DNA of 35,668 bases, taken from contig CAMBDY010000020.1 in the NCBI GenBank assembly GCA_945865525.1, forward strand, positions 1 through 35,668. The letters are read 5' to 3'. The notes below the pieces were generated by a model. The model was not told the DNA's origin and ran no database searches. It saw only the letters and a list, made by a program, of their open reading frames with translations. The translations under genes were made by a program, and so were the position numbers. Shown in pieces: positions 1-7,439 of this stretch. How positions within the stretch are numbered: position 1 is the first letter of the stretch; each line of letters opens with the position of its first letter. This DNA comes from Nitrospira lenta. Its GTDB lineage: Bacteria > Nitrospirota > Nitrospiria > Nitrospirales > Nitrospiraceae.

Positions 1-101
1 GTCGCGCCATGGCCAACAACACTTCTGGTGGCACAGGCGTCGGACCGGGGGCCAGCAAATACCGCTTCAACATCGACGGATCCTCCTCGGATGAAACGTG
101 A
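1..101 (+). CDS. C-terminal tail of an unrecognised protein (5' end outside window)
   Basis: A frame open from the window's left edge (codons begin at base 3) ends with TGA at 99-101. It encodes a Gly/Ser/Asn-rich tail that finishes in KYRFNIDGSSSDET. Codon use looks like that of the neighbouring GC-rich genes. The ATG at 9 is probably internal. No family can be assigned from about 32 residues. It could also be a chance open frame, because only the last 100 bases are visible. Confidence 0.4.
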   Translation, partial: RAMANNTSGGTGVGPGASKYRFNIDGSSSDET

Positions 102-296
102 AAAATCCTACGCAGGACGTGGGACGATATCATTGCCCCTCAAAATCTGTCAAGGCGAAGAACCCTGTCGCTCCACATGTTTGCAAACAGTTGGAGCCTG
201 CCAAGCCCGACGCCAATAGCGTACAGGATTTTGCGCAAACGTCGAGATCCAGGCCGACGCAAGGCCTCGAGGAAAATGCTAATCCCCTACAATTTC

Positions 297-325
297 TTGA
301 CAAGCGCGAGGTCGATCGATAGTCT
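297..325 (+). promoter_or_regulatory. candidate sigma-70 promoter for the lytic transglycosylase gene
   Basis: A perfect -35 box TTGACA (297-302) is followed, after a 17-base spacer, by a weak -10 TAGTCT (320-325). Transcription would start around 332, almost on the first possible ATG (334). That would give a leaderless message, or fit the downstream ATG at 418. Apart from this the 102-333 intergenic stretch shows nothing recognisable. Confidence 0.35.
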
Positions 326-333
326 AGCTTCAC

Positions 334-1332
334 ATGAATATCACACACTACCCAGACGATACCGATAGCCTCCGCGCTTCCCTTGCGCCCCTCAAACAGG
401 GACAGGCCGCCCTCCCGATGGCGCTTCTCCTTGGGCTGTGCGTCAGCTTCACCTCTCTTATTATGGTAGCGCAGGCGGCGGCCCCTTCCGAGCTAACCAC
501 GGTTGGCGCCTCGCCTCTTCTGGACGAGAACGCAGTGGCAGAAGACGACCCGGATGATAATCTGGTCCCGCTTGACACAGAAGGACCGGCACAGGAAACC
601 GCCAACTCGCAGGCAACAACGACCAGCAGCGTCCCGCGGACCGAAGACCTCTTACAGCTGGACCAAGCGGAAAACTCCCCGGCAACCGCGCGATTCTCAG
701 ACGCCTTGAGCCCTCCGGCTGAACTGGGGCTGACTTCGGACTCGCCTCGGAGCGTGACCGCGGAATATACCGCTTACGACATGCCCATCGTTCTGGACTC
801 CTCCGTCCAGGCTCACATCCGTTACTTCAATACCGGCATCCACGATCGCTTCGAACAATGGCTCTTCCGGCTCAGCCGCTACCGGCCGATCGTCGACAAA
901 ATCTTCACGGAATTTCATCTCCCTAGCGATCTGGTCTACCTCTCGCTGGTAGAGAGCGGCTTCAATCCCTACGCCTTCTCACGGGCCAAGGCCACGGGGC
1001 CCTGGCAGTTCATGAAAGGCACGGCCAAGGCCTACGGCCTCCGCGTCGACAACTATGTGGATGAACGCCGGGATCCCATCAAGTCGACCGTCGCAGCCGC
1101 GCGCTATCTCCGCGACCTCTACGACCTCTTCGGCGCCTGGCCGCTCGCAATGGCAGCCTACAATGCCGGAGAAGGCAAAGTGATGCGCGCCCTCCATACG
1201 GCCCAGGCTGAAAGTTTTTCAGAGATTTCCCAGACACGATTGATCCGGCGGGAGACGAAGGAATATGTTCCGCGGTTCATGGCCGCCACGATCATTGCGC
1301 GGAATCCCGATCGCTACGGGTTCTCTCAGTAA
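334..1332 (+). CDS. mltD: MltD-like lytic transglycosylase, SLT domain part (prematurely stopped)
   Basis: This is a periplasmic murein lytic transglycosylase that would cleave the MurNAc-GlcNAc bond of peptidoglycan. A hydrophobic segment ending in VAQAAA (about residues 29-50) looks like a signal peptide. The ATG at 418 would put the start directly on it, so 334 and 418 are both possible starts; neither has a clear Shine-Dalgarno site. An acidic, low-complexity linker follows (about 60-140). The SLT domain then shows the catalytic Glu in VESGFNP (E207), GPWQFM (222-227) and AYNAGEG (275-281). The frame stops with TAA at 1330-1332, directly after the conserved YGFS that normally leads into the LysM part of MltD. 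The same frame continues open for 137 more codons. As it stands the enzyme keeps its catalytic domain but loses its peptidoglycan-binding tail. Confidence 0.85.
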   Translation: MNITHYPDDTDSLRASLAPLKQGQAALPMALLLGLCVSFTSLIMVAQAAAPSELTTVGASPLLDENAVAEDDPDDNLVPLDTEGPAQETANSQATTTSSVPRTEDLLQLDQAENSPATARFSDALSPPAELGLTSDSPRSVTAEYTAYDMPIVLDSSVQAHIRYFNTGIHDRFEQWLFRLSRYRPIVDKIFTEFHLPSDLVYLSLVESGFNPYAFSRAKATGPWQFMKGTAKAYGLRVDNYVDERRDPIKSTVAAARYLRDLYDLFGAWPLAMAAYNAGEGKVMRALHTAQAESFSEISQTRLIRRETKEYVPRFMAATIIARNPDRYGFSQ

Positions 1333-1743
1333 GCAGCCGAGCCGCATCAATTCGATGAAGCGATCCTCAGCCGCACCGTCCATTTCCGCGCGATCGCCAA
1401 TGCCACTGGCATCCCCTATGAAGAACTCCGGACCCTCAATCCTGAGCTACGGCGTGACGCCACCCCTCCTGGCAACGAGACTTATCATCTCAAGGTGCCA
1501 GTGGGCATGAAAGCCAAAGTGGAGGAGCTACAGGACCGCATCCCAGCCTATACGTTCCCGCCGCTTCCGGAGCAGACGCAGGTGGCAACCCCCGTTTCGT
1601 CACATTGGTATAAAGTGCGCGTGGGAGATACGCTGGGGAAAGTGTCGAAACGGTTTCGCGTCCCCGTCAAGACGCTCAAGACTAAGAACAACCTCTCCAG
1701 TCCGAACATCCGACCGGGCGATTTCCTCGTGATTAGCCGCTAA
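1333..1743 (+). pseudogene. detached LysM tail of the MltD-like gene
   Basis: The reading frame continues in phase from the TAA at 1330-1332 to the TAA at 1741-1743. It encodes the region that normally follows the SLT domain in MltD: AAEPHQFDEA, a first degenerate LysM-like unit with LNPELRRDATPPG, and then a clear LysM motif (YKVRVGDTLGKVSKRF ... NIRPGDFLVI). The phase is intact, so one substitution explains the break: CAA to TAA would restore the sequence S-Q-Q-A-A. The first ATG is at 1495, inside the first LysM unit, and has no evident ribosome site. Independent translation therefore seems unlikely. Stop-codon readthrough or a sequencing error are the alternatives. Confidence 0.8.
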
Positions 1744-1774
1744 CGACACACTTCATCGTTCGCATCACGCTGTG

Positions 1775-1800
1775 CGCAAGCAGAATTCTCGCTGCTTGCG
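1775..1800. terminator. strong hairpin between convergent genes (bidirectional terminator candidate)
   Basis: CGCAAGCAG (1775-1783) pairs perfectly with CTGCTTGCG (1792-1800) across an 8-base loop. It lies between the ends of the convergent lytic transglycosylase and TPR genes. There is no long U tract on either side, so termination efficiency is uncertain. An outer pair TCGTTCG/CGAACGA (about 1756-1762 and 1820-1826) could extend the structure. Confidence 0.5.
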
Positions 1801-1835
1801 AGACTCGCTTTACGCTTCACGAACGACGATCTTTG

Positions 1836-2621
1836 CTAGGGTTTCTTGCCTGCAGAGGGAGAGGAGGAGGGAACCGGGGCAACTGGCGTCGGGACAGCCG
1901 TCGTTTCCTGCGCTGTCTTCACATCCATAACCTTGGTCCGGATAGTCGCTTCACTGGTGAAGGGCGAGTTCGGATAGGTCTTGATGAGTTCCTGGTAATG
2001 GGCGAGCGCCCCTTCAGGCCGCGACTGCGACTCTTCCAGCCGAGCCAATTCGAACAGAGCCTGATCCCGATTCAACGTGCCGGGCGTCTCCAAAATGGCG
2101 GTAAGCGCCTTGACCGCCTGATCCCGCTCACCCTTAAGCAAGTAGGCATAGGCGAGACGTTGCTGCACCAGCCCGACCATGGATGGATTCGAACCGTAGA
2201 ATGCCAGGTACCTTTGATAGGCCTCGATTGCCGCGTTCACGTCATTGGCCTGGACCAACGTATTTCCCAAATGATACAACGCAAGTGGCGCTGTGGGGGT
2301 TCGCGGATACTGATCGACCACTTGCCGATACCGCGCAATCGCTTCCTTCAGCGCCTGATCAACCTTTTGAGGATCGTTCACAGCAGGATCGGTCAAGAAG
2401 CGCATCGCCTCACGTGCGAGCTCTTGCGCTTTCTGAGAAGACTGGCGGTCCACATAGAAGACCCCTCCCACCACAGCAGCCGCTAGTAGTACTACGCCCA
2501 ACCCGACCAGCAGGGGGCGTCGATAGTTTTGCAGCTGGTGCAGCGTATGGTCGAGCGAGCTCAACATATGGGCTTTATCGACCGGAAGAGTTTTTGCCGA
2601 GACCTTGATATGGTAGCTCAT
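1836..2621 (-). CDS. membrane-anchored tetratricopeptide-repeat protein (YfgM-like topology)
   Basis: The 261-residue protein has a short cytoplasmic N-terminus and one transmembrane helix at about residues 36-57 (LLVGLGVVLLAAAVVGGVFYV). It continues with a periplasmic stretch of TPR-type helical repeats (VDQYPRTPTAPLALYHLGNTLVQANDVNAAIEAY and similar units to about residue 225). The C-terminus is Pro/Ser-rich. This matches the layout of YfgM (ancillary SecYEG subunit) and of other periplasmic TPR scaffolds, but the sequence alone does not fix the function. It probably helps assemble or stabilise envelope protein complexes. A good promoter lies upstream at 2674-2703. Confidence 0.75.
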   Translation of the reverse strand: MSYHIKVSAKTLPVDKAHMLSSLDHTLHQLQNYRRPLLVGLGVVLLAAAVVGGVFYVDRQSSQKAQELAREAMRFLTDPAVNDPQKVDQALKEAIARYRQVVDQYPRTPTAPLALYHLGNTLVQANDVNAAIEAYQRYLAFYGSNPSMVGLVQQRLAYAYLLKGERDQAVKALTAILETPGTLNRDQALFELARLEESQSRPEGALAHYQELIKTYPNSPFTSEATIRTKVMDVKTAQETTAVPTPVAPVPSSSPSAGKKP

Positions 2622-2673
2622 GGGTAGATACTTCGACGAGGGCGGGGCTCGTTTCCTCTAAATGATGTGCGGC

Positions 2674-2703
2674 CTTATACTAAGGATGTCACAAGCTTGT
2701 CAA
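2674..2703 (-). promoter_or_regulatory. sigma-70-type promoter for the TPR gene, with palindrome in the spacer
   Basis: On the minus strand TTGACA (2698-2703) is followed after 18 bases by TATAAG (2674-2679). The spacer contains the perfect 10-base palindrome ACAAGCTTGT (2691-2700), which overlaps the -35 box and could be an operator. It lies in the divergent gap between the TPR gene and bioF. Confidence 0.55.
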
Positions 2704-2748
2704 CGAGGCGGCGGATCCCCTTCGATTCCCGGAAAACACTGAGCCCCT

Positions 2749-3909
2749 ATGTTTAAACAGCAGCTGGAAGAATTCGCCGCAAAACATCTCACCAGACGGC
2801 TGACGCCGCTCCAGTCCGGCGTCGGCCCGGTGGTGGAGATGGCAGGACGCCAGATCCTCCTCTTCGCCTCCAACGACTACTTGGGGCTGGCCATGCATCC
2901 GGAAGTCATTCGAGCCTCCGTCGAGGCGACGCAACGATTTGGCGCCGGCGCCGGCGCCGCACGATTGGTCTCCGGCTCCTTGCCCTCGCACCAGGAGCTG
3001 GAGTCTGCGCTGGCCCAGTTCAAAGGGACCGAAGCGGCCCTGACCTTTAGCTCCGGCTACCTGGCCAACATCGGCGCCATCCCAGCGCTGATCGGACGAA
3101 ACGGATTAATTCTGGCCGATCGCCTCTGCCATGCCAGCTTGCTCGACGGCTGCCGTCTCAGTGCAGCGGACTTTCGCATCTACCGCCACAACGACACCGA
3201 ACAGCTGCAGTCCCTGCTGGCCGCGCGACGCCAGGCACGGCGCACGTTGATCGTAACCGACGGGCTCTTCAGTATGGACGGAGACCTCGCCCTATTGCCG
3301 GAACTCAGCCGGTTGGCCCAGACCTATGGAGCGGACCTCTATGTCGATGATGCCCATGGCACAGGCGTGATGGGCGCCCACGGACGAGGCACGGCGGAAC
3401 ACTTCGGGCTTGAGGCCAGCATCTCGTTTCAGATGGGAACCCTGAGCAAGGCCTTCGGCAGCAGCGGCGCCTATCTCGCTGGCTCCTCGGCGGTGATCCA
3501 GTATCTGATGAATACGAGCCGGTCCTTCATCTTTACCACCGCGCCGGCGCCTGGTTCGGCTGCCGCAGCCACGGCTGCTCTCCGAATCGTCCAGCGGGAA
3601 CCGGAACGGCGGGCGCGCCTCTGGGCCAACCGGGCACAGCTCTTCAGGGGGCTGACAAAGCTGGGATTCACCCTCCCCCCCAGCGTCAGCCCGATTATCC
3701 CGATCCTCATCGGCAATGCCGACCGAGCCCTCTCCTTTGCCGAACATCTGTTCGCAGAAGGCATCTATGCCCCGGCGATCCGCCCCCCCACCGTCCCAGA
3801 CGCCACTAGCCGCATCCGTGTCACGGTGACCTCCGAACACAGCCCTAGCCAGATCGACCAGGCCCTGGCCTCGTTTCAACGGGCGGGGCAAGCCTCGAAA
3901 TTGATCTAA
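2749..3909 (+). CDS. bioF: 8-amino-7-oxononanoate synthase (biotin synthesis)
   Basis: This PLP-dependent alpha-oxoamine synthase condenses pimeloyl-ACP/CoA with L-alanine to give 8-amino-7-oxononanoate (KAPA), the first committed step of the biotin ring pathway. The length of 386 residues is normal. Visible landmarks are SNDYLGL (41-47), the cofactor-stacking His in LCHAS (128), the Asp/His pair in DDAHGTG (200-206) and the Schiff-base lysine in GTLSKAFG (K234). The C-terminal domain ends with IRVTVTSEHS. No other bio gene is in the window, so biotin synthesis is completed elsewhere. Related enzymes (KBL, HemA, serine palmitoyltransferase) share the fold, but length and motif details favour BioF. 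Confidence 0.93.
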   Translation: MFKQQLEEFAAKHLTRRLTPLQSGVGPVVEMAGRQILLFASNDYLGLAMHPEVIRASVEATQRFGAGAGAARLVSGSLPSHQELESALAQFKGTEAALTFSSGYLANIGAIPALIGRNGLILADRLCHASLLDGCRLSAADFRIYRHNDTEQLQSLLAARRQARRTLIVTDGLFSMDGDLALLPELSRLAQTYGADLYVDDAHGTGVMGAHGRGTAEHFGLEASISFQMGTLSKAFGSSGAYLAGSSAVIQYLMNTSRSFIFTTAPAPGSAAAATAALRIVQREPERRARLWANRAQLFRGLTKLGFTLPPSVSPIIPILIGNADRALSFAEHLFAEGIYAPAIRPPTVPDATSRIRVTVTSEHSPSQIDQALASFQRAGQASKLI

Positions 3910-3979
3910 CCGGGGCCTTCTCTGCGGGGCCTTAATCAGCACCGATAGCGCCAACAATCTCCGACTCAAGATCAAACTG

Positions 3980-4140
3980 GCAGGATGCTGAACAAGCCCG
4001 CCAGCGTCGTTCTCGCCTCGAAAGCATCCTCAACGCAGCCAGGGGCTAGCCTCCGGTACTTTCGTCGTCTGCGGTCTTGCTGGATGGTCTGTTTGAGCAC
4101 CTGCGCGGTGTTTCTCTGAGGCTGCGGCAACACCCTTTCA
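3980..4140. repeat. probable dispersed intergenic repeat element
   Basis: The non-coding block after bioF begins GGCAGGATGCTGAAC, contains GCATCCTCAACG about 45 bases in, and continues through CTCCGGTACTTTCGTC to a tail rich in GCTGCGGCAACA. The CAGGATGCTGAA...GCATCCT core is like intergenic elements I recall from Nitrospira genomes. That is memory, not a search. No second copy was seen in this window. The rest of 3910-4154 shows no gene. Confidence 0.35.
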
Positions 4141-4154
4141 TCGTGGATGATCGC

Positions 4155-4607
4155 TTACGGCACAACCGTCGCCCCTTGCAACTCAAGATAGGCCGCAATC
4201 TTCTCCAGCGCGAGGGCGCTGAGCTTCGCGCCATACCAGGTCGGCATCGTGCCAGCCGGATAGCCATGCACCACGAACAGCCCCGGCTCAAGAACCGACT
4301 CCATCACATACTGATGCACCGTCTTTGCCTGCCCACGATAGGACGGATCGGTCAATCGCGCAGGCCCCGTAGCGCCCAAAAGCAGAGGCGGCCCAACTCG
4401 CCCATCGGCCCCAGGAATACCGGGGACTGTGTGGCATACGGCGCATCCGGCTTTCGTAAAAATCTCCTCAATCGGTTCGTCTCCTGTCACAAGTGGCACC
4501 ATATCCAGCGCCAGCGTCACCGAAGATGAGTTAGTGGAGCGGAGGGCCCACAGGCCCCCCAGGACCAACGCAATAATGATGAACGGCGTCAGTAATCGTT
4601 CAGACAT
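4155..4607 (-). CDS. membrane-anchored monohaem cytochrome c
   Basis: This 150-residue class I c-type cytochrome carries a hydrophobic N-terminal anchor or uncleaved signal (about 4-22, LLTPFIIIALVLGGLWAL). It has one haem-binding motif CAVCH (C55, C58, H59) and a likely distal ligand Met in PAGTMPTWYG (M121). It would act as an electron carrier on the periplasmic face. It lies 39 bases downstream of the SUMF1-like gene on the same strand, so the two are probably co-transcribed. The short interhaem region between CXXCH and the Met contains the usual VGPPLLG-like turn. The partner oxidoreductase is not in the window. Confidence 0.88.
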   Translation of the reverse strand: MSERLLTPFIIIALVLGGLWALRSTNSSSVTLALDMVPLVTGDEPIEEIFTKAGCAVCHTVPGIPGADGRVGPPLLLGATGPARLTDPSYRGQAKTVHQYVMESVLEPGLFVVHGYPAGTMPTWYGAKLSALALEKIAAYLELQGATVVP

Positions 4608-4646
4608 GCAATCGATGACAGGGAAAATCAGGCGGGTCGCAGTCTC

Positions 4647-5504
4647 TCACTTCGAGCCATTCATCGCACAGCGAAATCCAATCGTCCGATCCTCGAAATC
4701 AGGCTCAGCCGACAGCCGTGCCGTCACACGCAAAGCCGCGGGCAAGTCCGCCCAGGATCCGCCTCGGATCACGCGTTTATCCCCAGCGGCAGGGCCGGAC
4801 GGGTTCTTCTCGGAACTCTGCTGATAATAGTCGCGTCCATACCAGTCTGCCACCCATTCTGCCGCATTCCCGGCCATGTGGGAGAGGCCGAAGGGGCTCT
4901 TCCCGCCCCCTTTGAGCCCATGCCGCACACTCATGCCCTCGAGCCCACTGGTGACGGGAACCAGCGTGACGGCTTCGCTCACCCACATGCCTCGATTATA
5001 GTTGGCGATATCGACAAAGGGCTGCATCTCTCCCCAGGGATATCGGCGGCCATCGCTCCCCCTGGCTGCCTTCTCCCACTCAGCCTCAGTCTGCAGCCGT
5101 TTCCCCGCCCATTGGCAATAGGCAGCTGCTGCGCTCCAACTCATCCCGACAGCCGGCCGGTCCCCCACCGTCGTCGCCGCCTCATCGTCCCAGGTGGGAG
5201 GAGAAGCCTGGCTTCCCACTTCCAGAAACTTTCGATAGAGGCGAAGGGTCACTTCATACTGATCGATGTAATAGGCATCCAGCGTCACGGTATGTACAGG
5301 CCGCTCGTTCGGGAGGCCCTCGTCGCTGCCCATAGTAAACGGGCCAGCAGGAACCAGCACCATCGTGGCGCCATCCTTCCCTCTGCCTGCTTCGGACGAC
5401 ACCGCCTGCCCACCCTTCAACGGCTCTGACTCCCCTGCCGCAGGACAAAGGACTCCTGCCATGAGGGCAACCCCCATCCACCACATGATCTGACGTCTAC
5501 ACAT
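4647..5504 (-). CDS. exported SUMF1/FGE-sulfatase-domain protein lacking the FGE catalytic cysteines
   Basis: I place the start at the ATG at 5504, not at the far upstream start that would overlap tRNA-Glu. The protein then has 285 residues with a signal peptide (MWWMGVALMAGVLCPAAG). The formylglycine-generating-enzyme fold follows: MVLVPAGPFTMGSDEG (48-63), YYIDQYEVT (78-86), RPAVGMSW (116-123), RLQTEAEWEKAARG (136-149), YPWGE (155-159), MAGNAAEWVADWY (210-222) and VIRGGSWADLPAALRV. The redox-active cysteine pair of true FGE is absent: the RGGSW segment is followed by ADLPAALRV with no Cys. It is therefore more likely a structural, ligand-binding or cofactor-related relative than a sulfatase activator. 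It precedes the cytochrome c gene. Confidence 0.85.
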   Translation of the reverse strand: MCRRQIMWWMGVALMAGVLCPAAGESEPLKGGQAVSSEAGRGKDGATMVLVPAGPFTMGSDEGLPNERPVHTVTLDAYYIDQYEVTLRLYRKFLEVGSQASPPTWDDEAATTVGDRPAVGMSWSAAAAYCQWAGKRLQTEAEWEKAARGSDGRRYPWGEMQPFVDIANYNRGMWVSEAVTLVPVTSGLEGMSVRHGLKGGGKSPFGLSHMAGNAAEWVADWYGRDYYQQSSEKNPSGPAAGDKRVIRGGSWADLPAALRVTARLSAEPDFEDRTIGFRCAMNGSK

Positions 5505-5633
5505 TGTCACCGCCACTGTTATTCTAAAGACACGACCGCGACGCCGGCCAGTGTAGCCAGCCCGCGGGATAAACTCAACGAAATGAGAAGGGGTGATGGC
5601 GTTCGCAACGAGCGAGAGAAAACCAGGATAAAT

Positions 5634-5711
5634 TGGTGTCCCCAACGGGATTTGAACCCGTGTTACTGCCTTGAAAGGGCAATGTCCTAGGCCAGGCTAG
5701 ACGATGGGGAC
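5634..5711 (-). tRNA. tRNA-Glu (anticodon UUC)
   Basis: The reverse complement folds as a cloverleaf. The acceptor arms GTCCCCA and TGGGGAC pair, the anticodon arm is TTGCC-CTTTCAA-GGCAG with TTC at 34-36, and the T arm is CGGGTTCAAATCCCG. The CCA end is encoded (5634-5636). The D arm region is two bases longer than in the E. coli homologue. It precedes the SUMF1-like gene on the same strand. Confidence 0.96.
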
Positions 5712-5766
5712 GAGAAACGCTGGATAAAATGAGGCGAATTCTTACCATACTTCAGACTCATGTGTC

Positions 5767-5800
5767 ACTAACCGACGCAGTGTGCCTCACGGCGGTTAGT
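5767..5800. repeat. 8-bp inverted repeat in the divergent gap
   Basis: ACTAACCG (5767-5774) and CGGTTAGT (5793-5800) are perfect inverted arms around an 18-base centre. They lie between the divergently oriented tRNA-Glu and a small exported-protein gene. The repeat could be an operator or an attenuator hairpin. No U tract follows. Confidence 0.35.
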
Positions 5801-5884
5801 CGCGTTTCCTGTTCGAGTTCGGTAGGATGGCCGCTCGCATGAATATTGGCGCCTCGCCTGGCAGGCCCCCAAGGAACCAGACTC

Positions 5885-6388
5885 ATGGCAAGATCATCTT
5901 TCGCGGCGTACCGATCAATACTGCTCGTCGCGGCTTCTCTGATTATGGCGAACTGTGCCCATGAGGCCTACCAACCACGCGAAACCTACCAGGAACGGGT
6001 GAAACTGATTAAGGAGCACGCCGACTCATTCTATAGCAACCTGAAAGCAAACCGAGTGGAGTCCGCGATCCAGGACAACCGGAAGATTGAAGCGATGGCC
6101 CTCCAGATGGTGGACACAACCAGGAAACGAACCGGCCAGCCAAGCACGCCGCCCGCCGAGCAGGATGTGGCCTTGCTGAACACCGTCAATGCAACCGCCG
6201 CCACCAACTGGCTTGCCCTGGGCCAGTACTACGCCATCAAACGCCAATATCCTCAGGCCCTCGCCACCTATCGCCACCTGATCGACAGCTATACCAACTC
6301 CATAGACCGGCCCTATCGCGAACAGGCCCTGCGCGCACTAAAAGATTTGGGGCGTCTCCATCCACCCACGGCAACGGCAAACCCATGA
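5885..6388 (+). CDS. small exported TPR-like protein, probably membrane-associated
   Basis: The ATG at 5885 is chosen over the upstream in-frame start because AAGGAA (5871-5876) sits nine bases before it and the signal sequence starts there. The 167-residue product has a hydrophobic leader (ILLVAASLIMANC). The Cys after MAN resembles a lipoprotein site, although Asn at -1 is atypical. The mature part is helical. Its C-terminal half looks like a pair of TPR helices (NWLALGQYYAIKRQYPQALATYRHLID). The stop overlaps the next gene's start (ATGA), so the two genes are translationally coupled. No specific function can be assigned. Confidence 0.75.
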   Translation: MARSSFAAYRSILLVAASLIMANCAHEAYQPRETYQERVKLIKEHADSFYSNLKANRVESAIQDNRKIEAMALQMVDTTRKRTGQPSTPPAEQDVALLNTVNATAATNWLALGQYYAIKRQYPQALATYRHLIDSYTNSIDRPYREQALRALKDLGRLHPPTATANP

Positions 6389-7104
6389 AACACCCACAGC
6401 CCCTGCGCCAATCCTTTCGACTCCTGCTCAGCGGGCTCCTCTTGCTCAACTGGGGGTGTGTCCACCGGATTCATGTGACCCCGGCGCCTCCGGCCACCTC
6501 AACTGCCCCTATTGCTCGGTCACTGCAAGTCATCGTGCCCTTCCTCGCAGTGGAAGGAGCCGACCGTATGCCGGGCATCGCCTTGTTCGAATGGCCCGCG
6601 CGGGATCTTCGCGCCGCCGTGATCGACTACGTCCAATCGCGCCAGACCTTTACCTCGGCAAGCGACAAACCGGCAGACCTCACCATGACCGTCAAAGCCT
6701 GGTTGAGGCTGCGAGCAGATAGCCGCTACCAATACAAGCTGCGCCTGGAAACAACCCTCGACCATTCTAAAAAGCAGCCGATCAAGTCCTATCTGGTAGA
6801 AAAAGACGCGGCAGGCCAGGAAGTCCCCTGGAGCACGGCCTCCGATCAAGCCCCCATTGCGGAAGCAGTCCAAGCCGCGCTGGAGGATCTCCTCACGCAG
6901 ATCGAAGCTGATCGCCTGCGCCTGGAAACAACCCTCGACCATTCTAAAAAGAAACCGATCAAGTCCTATCTGGTGGAAAAAGACGCAGCAGGCCAGGAAG
7001 TCCGCTGGAGCACGGCCTCCGATCAAGCCCCCATTGCGGAAGCAGTCCAAGCCGCGCTGGATGATCTCCTCACGCAGATTGAAGCCGACCGCCTCCTGTA
7101 TTGA
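6385..7104 (+). CDS. putative lipoprotein with a duplicated 59-residue module
   Basis: The gene overlaps the preceding one by 4 bases. The leader (FRLLLSGLLLLNWGC) suggests a lipoprotein with Cys about residue 26, although Trp at -2 is unusual. The region RSLQVIVPFLAVEGADRMPGIALFEW resembles the core of small predicted outer-envelope lipoproteins without a named family. The C-terminal half is two nearly identical 59-residue copies, each starting LRLETTLDHSKK and ending QIEADR. The parental protein was therefore probably about 180 residues long. Function is unknown. Coupling to the upstream TPR-like protein suggests a shared envelope role. Confidence 0.75.
   Translation: MKHPQPLRQSFRLLLSGLLLLNWGCVHRIHVTPAPPATSTAPIARSLQVIVPFLAVEGADRMPGIALFEWPARDLRAAVIDYVQSRQTFTSASDKPADLTMTVKAWLRLRADSRYQYKLRLETTLDHSKKQPIKSYLVEKDAAGQEVPWSTASDQAPIAEAVQAALEDLLTQIEADRLRLETTLDHSKKKPIKSYLVEKDAAGQEVRWSTASDQAPIAEAVQAALDDLLTQIEADRLLY
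6739..7092 (+). repeat. 177-bp perfect-length tandem duplication inside a gene
   Basis: Bases 6739-6915 and 6916-7092 are two adjacent copies of the same 177-bp unit (59 codons, frame preserved) with only a handful of substitutions, several of them synonymous. The short divergence points to a recent event. The copies encode LRLETTLDHSKKxPIKSY...QIEADR twice. Confidence 0.95.
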
Positions 7105-7439
7105 AAAGTCCAACTGAAGACGGGGGAGTTAGGAGACCTGAGACCGTCGATCGAAAAGACGCATCACGAAACATCCTGCTGCCACCAGCCCGCAGAAACA
7201 CCCGCTTGCCTTGTTTCACGACGACGGAGTTCCCGGCTGAGATTCGGTATATGGGACTCGCCTCGGCCCTGCTAAAGCTACGATGCTCCCTGTAAATATC
7301 CCGCCCGCTCAACGAGCTGTGAAATCTCACGGGAAGCCTCGGCCATCAGTGCGCTGTGTCTATTTGTCTCCATACACCCGGTAGCGCGTGATTGTTTCGT
7401 ACAGGCCCCGGCGCCAGGCTTCCGGGAAGACATGAGCCG
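7105..7439. other. gene-free stretch with possible minus-strand coding relics
   Basis: No complete gene is seen. On the minus strand a frame without a start codon runs from about 7500 to the TAG at 7360-7362. It ends DDGEILTAHVFPEAWRRGLY...YRVYGDK and looks protein-like. Just beyond it, 7346-7278 encodes a 22-residue peptide beginning MAEASREISQLVERAG. They may be remnants of a decayed gene downstream of hemD. I do not recognise the family. GAAAC/GTTTC inverted pairs at about 7165-7220 do not match a known RNA. Confidence 0.25.

Noticed and set aside
28-368. Short overlapping open frames at the left edge
   Set aside because: No ribosome sites, no conserved-looking composition, and they overlap each other; only the tail ending at 101 looks coding.
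3292-3975. Minus-strand open frame of 227 codons over bioF
   Set aside because: Low-complexity Arg/Gly/Ala-rich translation, no motifs, and it fully overlaps a textbook BioF.
4647-5504. Formylglycine-generating enzyme (sulfatase activator)
   Set aside because: The two catalytic cysteines are missing in the segment after RGGSW and no sulfatase gene is nearby.
7127-7145. AGTTAGGAGACCTGAG resembles a cobalamin-riboswitch B12 box
   Set aside because: No upstream conserved riboswitch elements (they would fall inside the duplicated lipoprotein gene), and no B12 gene follows.
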